NCBI GenBank assembly: GCA_023665755.1
Contig: JAMPDF010000005.1
Location: 5,183-69,182 of the forward strand
Direction: 5' to 3'
DNA from: Prevotella sp.
GTDB taxonomy: Bacteria > Bacillota_I > Bacilli_A > ML615J-28 > CAG-313
DNA length: 64,000 nt
Shown: piece by piece, positions 9,801 through 16,029 of the stretch
Position numbering within the stretch: position 1 is the first letter of the stretch
Layout of the letters: each line of letters begins with the position of its first letter
Notes under the pieces: model-generated
The model's input: the letters and a program-made list of their open reading frames with translations, nothing else
What the model was told of the DNA's origin: nothing
Databases searched by the model: none
Program-made: the position numbers and the translations under genes

Positions 9801-10298
9801 ATATCCTCTAATAATTAAGTCTTGAACTAATGTTTGTCTATTGATGGTTAAACCAATTTGATAAGACAAAATGGATTCTTGAAGAGACTTTTTAGACATC
9901 ATTTGTCTTGTAAAGCCCTCAACATTGGTTACAATAATTTGAGGATGATTTTGAACAATATGATGTAATGTTAACATTCTAGCTAACCTAAATGCTTCAC
10001 TAGTTGCTACTAGTTCACTAGAAATAAACTCTTCTGCGGGAAAAAAACTGACATTGTCAGTTCCTGTTATATCACATAAGACTTCATATGCTTTTGATGC
10101 TTCATAAATAGAAGAAGTAACATATACTACAGTTTGCTTATTTTGAGCAAATAGATAAGCAGTTAGTAATTTAGAAAGGTGAGAGGCACATTCTGTGACA
10201 TAAATATTTGTTGTTTTTTGATAATTTTGATGAAGCAATAAATCGTGAAATGGTTTTGTAAAAGCTAACTTACTTTCTAATAAATCTAAATAACGCAT
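6831..10298 (-). CDS. mfd: Transcription-repair coupling factor Mfd
   Basis: The product of about 1155 residues is a full-length Mfd, the ATP-driven translocase that removes RNA polymerase stalled at lesions and recruits UvrA. In order it has a UvrB-like N-terminal region, an RNA polymerase-interacting Tudor-like region near NPGDYVVHQDYGIGRYVGI, a superfamily 2 motor with Walker A GDVGFGKTE (~634) and DEEQ box (~734), motif VI QVRGRVGRSDR, and a C-terminal TRCF domain. The ATG at 10298 has GGGTGA four bases upstream and is preferred. An in-frame ATG at 10310, overlapping the pth stop, lacks a ribosome site. Order pth-mfd-spoVT is that of B. subtilis. Confidence 0.95.
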   Translation of the reverse strand: MRYLDLLESKLAFTKPFHDLLLHQNYQKTTNIYVTECASHLSKLLTAYLFAQNKQTVVYVTSSIYEASKAYEVLCDITGTDNVSFFPAEEFISSELVATSEAFRLARMLTLHHIVQNHPQIIVTNVEGFTRQMMSKKSLQESILSYQIGLTINRQTLVQDLIIRGYKKTAITSVRGTFSVRGSLIDVYPINEDLPIRISFFDDEIENIKKIDVETQMSKGSIPKVSIYPLYEIYYDEKNIPQIKANIIKQQELTDKVKMNLESIENYQNLDQLYIYLPYFTSEYQPFYQLLDQPICIYEDYQACLEHEKAMFNEIADYFSKNKNIAPDDFFVTLDSGLYIAKTNIFTSIFNSSLVGMKLDQHIVLATTNCFEYNNNIKSMIEDIKANSKKTYLITHIDEKKLLFLKETFAANQIEYVEIDHIKDIKQHQVNVAIMPDGYGFEDLESQFVLISPNEFAPGKIVKNSKYQKFLKDSVKIYNKEELNPGDYVVHQDYGIGRYVGIQTREIRNTINDFLCIEYAEESRLLIPVENIYVLEKYIGSKDKLPKLNSLKSKEWQKKKAKIKEKTKDIAKKLIKVQAERDARPGFVYREDTVEQLEFESDFEYTETADQLKAIEEVKKDMESPHPLDRLICGDVGFGKTEIAMRAAFKAVDNGKQVAYLAPTTVLTRQHYYTFKERFEKYGVRVELLNRFVSLQQQKNIIDGLKRGYVDIIIGTHRILSKDIVFKDLGLLIIDEEQRFGVEHKERIKTMKSNIDVLTLSATPIPRTLQMALSGLRDLSLIETAPNNRLPIQTYVLESNDSVIREAINREMGRGGQVFYLLNRISELDHIRSKVHQLVPKAKIGLIHGKMDKDDIENELMIFLDKGYDVLICTTIIETGIDIPNANTLIIERSDTLGLSQLYQVRGRVGRSDRISYAYLMYDKSKIITENAVKRLEAIKEFTELGSGYKIAMRDLAIRGSGDILGSEQSGYIDAVGMDLYMKLLNEAIQEEKGLSVEETNTRKFPIDISRHVDESYVEDDAIRIDIHKSISKITSRQQIQMLIEEYTDRYGKLSEEILLYMEEKYLEYLLKKSGVETFKQTQTEITIVFEEEATTRINASKLFDLSIDLHLKYKFDYRNKKIIITIDPKATTRSYIYGLTSFLENVVDKIMIRK

Positions 10299-10302
10299 TG
10301 GT

Positions 10303-10860
10303 TCACCCATTGTAATGATTCATAATATAGTCCATACCATAATTGAGTAAATCGTCTACAATTTGAGGCATTTTTTCTAATGTTGGCTGCAAAACAGATA
10401 ATTCTTTTTTAGAAAACTTAGATAACACATAATCAATTGTATCTACTTCTTTTTGTTTTTGGATGCCTATTCTTAATCTAGCAAATTCACTGGTTCCTAA
10501 ATGAGAAATAATAGATTTGATGCCATTATGTCCTCCAGCTGAACCATTTTTACGAATTCTAATACGTCCTAGTGATAAATCTAAATCATCGTAGATGACA
10601 AATATATCTTCTGGCGTTTGATGATAATACTCCATAATAGCCTTTACACTTATTCCTGAATTATTCATATAAGTCATCGGTTTGATAAAATAATGTTTTT
10701 GCCCTTGATACACATACTCTGCTACATATGCTTGAAATTTTTTTTCTTGTAAAAAGGAAAATTGATTAGCTAAAGCAATTTGATCTAATGCCATAAATCC
10801 TGCATTATGGTGTGTTCCTTCGTATGATTTACCGATATTACCAAGTCCTACAATAATCAT
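10303..10860 (-). CDS. pth: Peptidyl-tRNA hydrolase
   Basis: The 185-residue product begins MIIVGLGN and has the Pth family blocks: the catalytic histidine in YEGTHHNAGF (~residue 20), PMTYMNNSG, and VIYDDLDL with NGSAGGHNG. It cleaves the ester bond of peptidyl-tRNAs that drop off ribosomes, recycling tRNA in the cytosol. The ATG at 10860 has an AGGAG ribosome site and overlaps the folD stop by 4 bp (ATGA), so it is translationally coupled to folD. A longer upstream frame runs into folD and is not used. In B. subtilis this gene is spoVC. Confidence 0.95.
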   Translation of the reverse strand: MIIVGLGNIGKSYEGTHHNAGFMALDQIALANQFSFLQEKKFQAYVAEYVYQGQKHYFIKPMTYMNNSGISVKAIMEYYHQTPEDIFVIYDDLDLSLGRIRIRKNGSAGGHNGIKSIISHLGTSEFARLRIGIQKQKEVDTIDYVLSKFSKKELSVLQPTLEKMPQIVDDLLNYGMDYIMNHYNG

Positions 10861-11723
10861 ATATGTTCTCCTAAATTGATTTTTAAAATATGTTGATATG
10901 CTAAAATAGTATTTTCCAAAAGAGAAGCAATGGTTAATGGACCTACACCACCTGGGACAGGAGTAATATAAGCACATTTATCTTTAACTTGCTCAAAATC
11001 AACATCACCATATAATTTTTCTCCAACTCGATTGGTACCTACATCAATTACGACAGCATTTTCTTTAACCATATCTGCTGTAATAAAACGATTTCTACCA
11101 ATTGCAACGACTAAGATATCTGCATTTTTAGTTATTTCTTTTAAATTTTGCGTTTTAGAATGACAGATCGTTACAGTTGCATGATGATTCAACAATAACA
11201 TTGCCATAGGTTTACCTACAATATTACTTCTTCCTACAACACATGCATTTTTTCCAGAAACATCAATATTATATGCCTCCAAAAGCCTCATAATCCCCCT
11301 AGGTGTTGCACTTTCAATAGCGGGAAGACCACTAAAAAGTCTCCCTTTATTTTGAATACCAAAACCATCTACATCTTTTGTATAAGCAATGGTATCAATG
11401 ATACGTTGCTCATTAATATGACTAGGAAGTGGTAATTGTACAATAATACCATGAATAGTATCATCTTGGTTAAGTTGTTGAATACAATCTATCAATTCTT
11501 TTTCCGTAATCGTTGTTGGAAAATCCATTCTTTTAGCTGCTATTCCACAATAACTTGCTGCTTTCATTTTATTTCGCACATAAATTTGGCTAGCTGCATC
11601 TTCTCCAACCAATACAATAGCTAAACCGGGAACGATGGATGTTTGTGTAACTAGAGCTGAAATTTGTTTTTTTAATTGCTCTTTTAATGTTTTGCTTAAA
11701 GCCTTGCCATCTAATATTGTCAT
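10857..11723 (-). CDS. folD: Bifunctional methylenetetrahydrofolate dehydrogenase/cyclohydrolase
   Basis: The 288-residue product matches FolD, which converts 5,10-methylene-THF to 10-formyl-THF in one-carbon metabolism, using NADP. The catalytic segment with YVRNKMKAA (lysine near 54), VQLPLP, DVDGF, the nucleotide-binding VVGRSNIVGKPMA and the C-terminal PVPGGVGPLT are all present. The start at 11723 (MTILDG) is 7 nt from an AAGGAG site; frames upstream lack one. The stop overlaps pth by 4 bp. It lies downstream of the pyrophosphatase gene. Confidence 0.93.
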   Translation of the reverse strand: MTILDGKALSKTLKEQLKKQISALVTQTSIVPGLAIVLVGEDAASQIYVRNKMKAASYCGIAAKRMDFPTTITEKELIDCIQQLNQDDTIHGIIVQLPLPSHINEQRIIDTIAYTKDVDGFGIQNKGRLFSGLPAIESATPRGIMRLLEAYNIDVSGKNACVVGRSNIVGKPMAMLLLNHHATVTICHSKTQNLKEITKNADILVVAIGRNRFITADMVKENAVVIDVGTNRVGEKLYGDVDFEQVKDKCAYITPVPGGVGPLTIASLLENTILAYQHILKINLGEHI

Positions 11724-11778
11724 TTTCATTCTCCTTTTTTCTAATTCATTCATATATATGTCAAAAACATTAGACTTA

Positions 11779-12330
11779 TCATCTAATGATTTCATTTTTT
11801 AGTTGCTCTTTTTTATTTTCATATTCAAAAAGAGCATCTTGAATAATTTGTAAAGCGACATCTTTTCCCTCTAATTTAAAACCTGTTGTTGTTTTATGTT
11901 CTAAATTTTTGTATACACTAAAAAAATGACTCATCTCATTGATCATGTGTTCAGGTACATCTTCTAATTCTTTATAGTGATTTAAATTGGGATCATGAAA
12001 TGGAATAGCGACTATTTTATCATCTATATAATTGCCATCAATCATTCGAATAACACCGATAGGATAGCAACGAACCAGACTCATAGGCACTAAAGCCTCA
12101 CTACAAAGTACAAGTACATCAAGCGGATCTAAATCGTTAGCATAAGTCAAGGGAATAAAACCATAATTGGCAGGATAATGGGTAGATGTATATAAAATTC
12201 TATCTAACATAATGAGTCCTGTTTTTTTATCTAGCTCATATTTATTTTTACTTCCCTTGCTAATTTCAATGACCGCATAAAAATCATCACAATGGATTCT
12301 ATCTTTTTCAATATCATGCCAAATATTCAT
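11779..12330 (-). CDS. ppa: Inorganic pyrophosphatase, family I
   Basis: The 183-residue product has the family I soluble pyrophosphatase core: EISKGSKNKYELDK near residue 23, YPANYGFIP, and the metal-binding block DLDPLDVLVL (~residue 65). It hydrolyses pyrophosphate, pulling biosynthetic reactions forward. Most well-studied Bacilli use the unrelated family II enzyme (PpaC), so a family I enzyme is a lineage feature. The start overlaps the upstream stop by one base (TAATG) behind an AAGGAG site, indicating coupling with the CopZ-like gene. Confidence 0.92.
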   Translation of the reverse strand: MNIWHDIEKDRIHCDDFYAVIEISKGSKNKYELDKKTGLIMLDRILYTSTHYPANYGFIPLTYANDLDPLDVLVLCSEALVPMSLVRCYPIGVIRMIDGNYIDDKIVAIPFHDPNLNHYKELEDVPEHMINEMSHFFSVYKNLEHKTTTGFKLEGKDVALQIIQDALFEYENKKEQLKNEIIR

Positions 12331-12818
12331 TATTCTTTCTCCTTTTTTTGCTTGTATGCATAAGCAATAGCATTTTGAAATAATGTATCACAGCATTCAC
12401 CTAACGGATTCAAATGAAGACAATCTTCTTGTTGTTGTTTACCTAAATACTTTAATACATCCTTTTTTGTTAAATTTTGTTCATCTATATGTTGTACCAA
12501 TTCTACAATATCATTCAAATCAATTTGATGACAGTAACAAACCCTATATTGATCATATTTTTCTTTAAACCAAATCGGCACTAATACTTCTTCTTTAACG
12601 TAATATTTAGGATGATTTTCTTGATAATATACTACTGAACACTTTTTACCCACACACATATAGATTGCTTGACTTTCATCAAACAAAAAATCTCCTTTTA
12701 TGAGAGATTTTACTGTCACACTAGATACGTTTTTCCCTTTTGTGCCACAAATGGGACAAGATTTTCCACATATTGAAGCGCAACTCTTACAATTACTATT
12801 ACATTCCACATTCTTCAC
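12330..12818 (-). CDS. Cys-rich CopZ N-terminal-type zinc/[2Fe-2S] protein
   Basis: The 162-residue protein has paired cysteine motifs CNSNCKSC, CGKSCPICG, then CVGKKC and CYCH. The order CPICGTKGK, VTVKSL, a C-x4-C strand and a vCYC motif is that of the N-terminal CopZ domain described in Archaeoglobus, which binds a zinc and a [2Fe-2S] cluster. The copper-binding HMA domain that normally follows is absent. It may be a redox or metal-handling protein; the partner is unknown. It is the first gene of a minus-strand unit with ppa (1-bp overlap) and is divergent from cwlJ. Confidence 0.7.
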   Translation of the reverse strand: MKNVECNSNCKSCASICGKSCPICGTKGKNVSSVTVKSLIKGDFLFDESQAIYMCVGKKCSVVYYQENHPKYYVKEEVLVPIWFKEKYDQYRVCYCHQIDLNDIVELVQHIDEQNLTKKDVLKYLGKQQQEDCLHLNPLGECCDTLFQNAIAYAYKQKKEKE

Positions 12819-12881
12819 CTTACATTGATTTCATTATACATCAAATTCTTTTTTTTTGCAAAGATATCATTTTATTTTATC

Positions 12882-12908
12882 ATATTTTTGCATTTGCCTA
12901 CGTATACT
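12882..12908 (+). promoter_or_regulatory. Candidate sigma-E promoter for cwlJ
   Basis: ATATT (12882-12886), 14 bp, then CGTATACT (12901-12908) fits the sigma-E consensus (ATATT, 14-15 bp, CATACANT-like) with one change in the first positions of the -10. The -10 is 15 bp upstream of the cwlJ ATG. In B. subtilis cwlJ is a sigma-E gene. Confidence 0.6.
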
Positions 12909-12923
12909 ACATCAGGTGATAAA

Positions 12924-13346
12924 ATGGCAACAATCAAATATAATGAAAAAGAAGTAGAGTTACTTGCTAGATTGATGCGAGCAGAAGCAGAAGGCGAAGG
13001 CGAACTGGGGATGCTTATGGTCGGTAATGTTGGTGTAAATCGCGTACTCGCTAATTGTCTAGGATTTGAGGATATTACTTCCATTGAAGATATGGTTTTT
13101 CAACATCCAGGTGGATTTGAATCTACACTCTATTCTTATTTTTACGAACCCGTTAGAGAGTGTGATATTGCTCTTGCTAGAAGGGTGTTAAAAGGCGAAA
13201 AGTTCTTCCCTGCAAGCCAAGCACTATGGTTTTATAATGCAGGAGATGATGATTGCAGAAGCAAATGGTGGGGACAGTGGAATACAGGAAGATATAAATC
13301 CCATTGTTTCTATGGCCCAGTCGAAAGTGAAAATTGTTATGTATAA
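12924..13346 (+). CDS. cwlJ: Spore cortex-lytic hydrolase CwlJ
   Basis: The 140-residue product matches CwlJ/SleB-type hydrolases (B. subtilis CwlJ is 142 aa), which degrade spore cortex peptidoglycan during germination. LLARLMRAEAEGEGELGMLM carries the family catalytic glutamate region; ALWFYNA and the aromatic C-terminus are also typical. There is no signal peptide, as expected for a mother-cell protein placed in the coat. The start at 12924 has an AGGTGA site; the upstream extension of the frame is intergenic. gerQ follows directly, and CwlJ is known to need GerQ. A sigma-E-type promoter lies just upstream. Confidence 0.9.
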   Translation: MATIKYNEKEVELLARLMRAEAEGEGELGMLMVGNVGVNRVLANCLGFEDITSIEDMVFQHPGGFESTLYSYFYEPVRECDIALARRVLKGEKFFPASQALWFYNAGDDDCRSKWWGQWNTGRYKSHCFYGPVESENCYV

Positions 13347-13402
13347 TTTTAACTTAACTCTAATATAATGCATTGTAAAAAGAAAATTACGAAAGGAGCA
13401 TT

Positions 13403-13759
13403 ATGACGATTAATTATCAATTTCCTTACTACCCACAATACGGCCAATATGGTCAACCTAACTGTAACAATTATGGTTACCCACCTATGTACAACCAACA
13501 AAACCCTTATAGAACTTTTGAACATTCCTTTATTGAAAACATTTTACGTATGAATTTAGGTAAAAATATTACTGTTTATATGAACTTTGAAAATAGTCAA
13601 TGGGGATCAAAAGTATTTAAAGGTGAATTGCTTGGAGCAGGACGAGACCATATTTTACTGAAAGACGAGCAAACTGATACCACTTATTTATTACTCCGTA
13701 TTTATTTATCTTATGTTACATTTGATGAAGATATTGAATATGAATATCCTTTTGCATAA
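13403..13759 (+). CDS. gerQ: Spore coat protein GerQ
   Basis: The 118-residue protein has a Tyr/Pro/Asn/Gln-rich N-terminus (residues 1-33) and a conserved C-terminal domain (SFIENILRMNLGKNITVYM, then LLGAGRDHILLKD) that matches GerQ. In B. subtilis GerQ is a coat protein required for CwlJ localisation and is cross-linked by transglutaminase. The 56-bp gap after cwlJ suggests co-transcription. The ATG at 13403 follows GAAAGGAG. The cwlJ-gerQ pair strongly supports a real spore germination pathway. Confidence 0.9.
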   Translation: MTINYQFPYYPQYGQYGQPNCNNYGYPPMYNQQNPYRTFEHSFIENILRMNLGKNITVYMNFENSQWGSKVFKGELLGAGRDHILLKDEQTDTTYLLLRIYLSYVTFDEDIEYEYPFA

Positions 13760-13786
13760 AAAGTAGCCTATGTCTACTTTTTATTT
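13758..13786 (+). terminator. Terminator after gerQ
   Basis: The stem AAAAAGTAG / CTACTTTTT with a 7-nt loop overlaps the gerQ stop codon and runs into TTATTTT. Confidence 0.75.
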
Positions 13787-13789
13787 TAG

Positions 13790-13880
13790 GCCAAAAACGA
13801 ACTTATTTTAACTTTTCTAATAATAGTGTATATAATTTTACAATTCGATAAAGACATTTTAATTTTTACGTGTTTTTGGC
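13790..13880 (+). repeat. Separated inverted repeat in the gerQ-hit gap
   Basis: GCCAAAAAC (13790-13798) and its exact complement GTTTTTGGC (13872-13880) bracket 73 bp of A/T-rich sequence with no reading frame. It could be the closing stem of a small RNA or a chance repeat. Confidence 0.35.
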
Positions 13881-13909
13881 TTTATATCCATATTATTTTT
13901 CTATTTAAC

Positions 13910-13938
13910 TTTACAATATATTTTGTTTTTGATAAAAT
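13910..13938 (+). promoter_or_regulatory. Sigma-A promoter for the HIT gene
   Basis: TTTACA (13910-13915), 17 bp, TAAAAT (13933-13938), 32 bp upstream of the ATG. Confidence 0.6.
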
Positions 13939-13970
13939 ACAATTATATAAACAAATAGGAGAAATCAATT

Positions 13971-14369
13971 ATGTGTGTATTTTGTAAAATTATAAATGGC
14001 GAAATTCCTGCCTATAAATTATATGAAAATGGATTTGTAACTTGTTTTTTAGATATTTCACAAGCCACAAAAGGTCATTGTTTAGTTGTACCTAAAAAAC
14101 ATATTCAAGATATTTTTGATCTTCCAGAAATATATGCCGAAGAAGTAATGAAAGCAGCTACAGTCATATCTCATCTTCTAAAAGAAAAACTAGGCATCAC
14201 AGACATTAATTTATTAAACAACTCTGGTGTTAGAGCAGGTCAAACCGTTATGCATTTTCACTTGCATGTTCTTCCCCGATATATAGACGATGAAATTGAT
14301 TTTCATCAAGTTGATCATGAACCTAATTTTGCTGAGTTAGACAAGTTATATGCTAAACTAACCCAATAA
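13971..14369 (+). CDS. HIT-family nucleotide hydrolase
   Basis: The 132-residue protein is a typical HIT-domain protein. CVFCKIINGEIPAYK opens the fold, SGVRAGQTVMHFHLHVLPR carries the histidine triad HxHxH near residue 98, and the FCK cysteine region is as in Hint-type members. Such proteins hydrolyse nucleoside phosphoramidates or dinucleotide phosphates. It has its own promoter and a convergent terminator shared with serS, and reads against the direction of most left-arm genes. Its physiological substrate cannot be assigned. Confidence 0.9.
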   Translation: MCVFCKIINGEIPAYKLYENGFVTCFLDISQATKGHCLVVPKKHIQDIFDLPEIYAEEVMKAATVISHLLKEKLGITDINLLNNSGVRAGQTVMHFHLHVLPRYIDDEIDFHQVDHEPNFAELDKLYAKLTQ

Positions 14370-14391
14370 ACTTTCTCATTATGGCCAAAAC

Positions 14392-14427
14392 AAAACTCTC
14401 GTTTTTACTTTAAAACGAGAGTTTTTT
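14392..14427. terminator. Bidirectional terminator between hit and serS
   Basis: A perfect 14-bp stem, AAAACTCTCGTTTT with its complement and a 6-nt loop, with A and T runs on both sides, sits between two convergent genes. Confidence 0.85.
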
Positions 14428-14428
14428 A

Positions 14429-15715
14429 TTAACGAATTTCTTTTACACCCATATAAGGGACTAAAACATCTGGAACACGAATAGAACCATCTTCTTGTTG
14501 ATAATTTTCTAATACAGCAATTACGGTTCTTCCAACTGCAAGGCCAGAACCATTCAGTGTATGTACAAGTTCCGTTTTACTATCTTTCGTTCTTCTAAAA
14601 CGAATATTAGCACGACGTGCTTGGAAATCTTCTGCATTACTAATTGACCCAATTTCACGATAACAATTTTGACCAGGTAACCACACCTCTATATCAAAAG
14701 TTTTTGCCATACCAAATCCCATATCCCCTGTACAAAGTTCCACTACATGATAAGGAATTTGCAATTGTTTAAGTACTTCTTCTGAATTTTGTAACATTTT
14801 TTCTAGTTCATCATATGAATCTTCAGGCTTTGTAAACTTAATTAATTCTACTTTATTGAATTGATGTTGTCTTAAAATCCCCCTTGTATCACGACCAGCT
14901 GAACCTGCTTCTGCCCTAAACGCTGTTGTATAAGAACAAAATTGAATAGGTAGCTTATCCCCATCGATAATTTCATCACGATACATATTGATGCTAGGCA
15001 CTTCTGCGGTTGGATTTAAATACCAATCTGCATCGTCACCTTGACCAGCTGTTACTTTATATGCATCTTCTTGGAATTTTGGAAATTGTCCAGTTCCTAA
15101 CATACTTGCTCCATTTACAATATACGGTGGCATTAATTCTGTATATCCATGTTTTTTAGCATGTAAATCCATCATAAAACTAATTAATGCTCTTTCTAAT
15201 CTAGCACCCAATCCTTTATAAACAACAAATCTAGCACCTGTTATTTTTGCAGCTCGTTCAAAATCTAGTATATCTAATTTTTCTGCAAGTGCTACATGAT
15301 CTTTAGGTACAAAATCAAACTTTGTTGGCTCCATAAAACGTCTAATTTCTCTATTTTCAGTTTCATCTTTTCCAACTTTGGTGGTTAAACTTACTAAATT
15401 GGGAGTTCTAAGCATATAATACTTAATTTTTTCATCTAATTCATCTAGTTCTTTTTCTAATAAAGCGACTTCTTCGCCAATATGAGCAACAGCGTTTAAC
15501 ACCTCTGTTGCATCCATTTTATTTCGTTTATACTCGCCAATTAATTTACTCTTTTGGTTTTTCTCATTTTTCAAAGATTCAACTGTACTTAAGATATTTC
15601 TTCTTCTTTCATCCATTGCCTTAACTTCTCTTAAATAAGCATAGTCGCCACCTCTTGTATTTAGTCTTTGAATTACCTCTTCAACATCTTCTCTAATTAA
15701 TTTAATATCTAACAT
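14429..15715 (-). CDS. serS: Seryl-tRNA synthetase
   Basis: The 428-residue product is a full SerRS. It has an N-terminal coiled-coil arm (residues ~30-105) that grips the long variable arm of tRNA-Ser and a class II catalytic core with TAEVPSINMYRDE, motif 2 in FRAEAGSAGRDTRG and motif 3 in the LNGSGLAVGRT segment. It charges tRNA with serine in the cytosol. The leader upstream is a T-box with promoter, so expression should rise when tRNA-Ser is uncharged. The ATG at 15715 follows AAAAGGAG. Position after gyrA broadly matches B. subtilis. Confidence 0.96.
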   Translation of the reverse strand: MLDIKLIREDVEEVIQRLNTRGGDYAYLREVKAMDERRRNILSTVESLKNEKNQKSKLIGEYKRNKMDATEVLNAVAHIGEEVALLEKELDELDEKIKYYMLRTPNLVSLTTKVGKDETENREIRRFMEPTKFDFVPKDHVALAEKLDILDFERAAKITGARFVVYKGLGARLERALISFMMDLHAKKHGYTELMPPYIVNGASMLGTGQFPKFQEDAYKVTAGQGDDADWYLNPTAEVPSINMYRDEIIDGDKLPIQFCSYTTAFRAEAGSAGRDTRGILRQHQFNKVELIKFTKPEDSYDELEKMLQNSEEVLKQLQIPYHVVELCTGDMGFGMAKTFDIEVWLPGQNCYREIGSISNAEDFQARRANIRFRRTKDSKTELVHTLNGSGLAVGRTVIAVLENYQQEDGSIRVPDVLVPYMGVKEIR

Positions 15716-15742
15716 ATTTTTTCTCCTTTTGACATATAAAAA

Positions 15743-15983
15743 TCCCTGTTACAAAGGATTTTTTTCTTTTGTAACAGGGACGAACCATTTTGATAGTCCG
15801 CGGTGCCACCCCGATTAGAGCATGCTCTCGCTTAATATAGAAAGATAACGGTTTCTTACCGGAAGTAGTTTGCTACTTCTTCTCCAAGGTAGATTCACTA
15901 ATATTATATCTTGATTTTCACCAACCATCAAGTCTCTACAATATAACCATTTAGTTACTAATCCTTTTCGCTGAATTTAATTG
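15743..15983 (-). promoter_or_regulatory. T-box leader of serS
   Basis: Read on the minus strand, the leader has the conserved T-box core (15795-15812, GGGGTGGCACCGCGGACT), then a terminator whose stem TCCCTGTTACAAA (13 bp; 15743-15780) pairs perfectly and ends in a T run. The stem I strand GTAG pairs with CTACC, and a UCU serine codon lies next to it at 15891-15893 as a possible specifier. Uncharged tRNA-Ser binding the core would favour the antiterminator. The T-box call is firm, the exact specifier less so. Confidence 0.92.
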
Positions 15984-15988
15984 TTCAA

Positions 15989-16017
15989 ATTATAATCTCT
16001 TTTGTTTAGTTTGTCAA
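15989..16017 (-). promoter_or_regulatory. Consensus sigma-A promoter for serS
   Basis: On the minus strand TTGACA (16012-16017), 17 bp, TATAAT (15989-15994): a perfect sigma-A promoter. It begins within 20 bp of the gyrA stop codon. Confidence 0.9.
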
Positions 16018-16029
16018 GAAAAATCTTCT

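Noticed and set aside
10861..10977. N-terminal extension of Pth
   Set aside because: The extra 39 codons lie inside folD, have no ribosome site and do not match the family, whose proteins begin at MIIVGLGN.
13341..13380. Separate sigma-E promoter for gerQ
   Set aside because: CATTGTAA is a poor -10 and no matching -35 was found; co-transcription with cwlJ explains expression.
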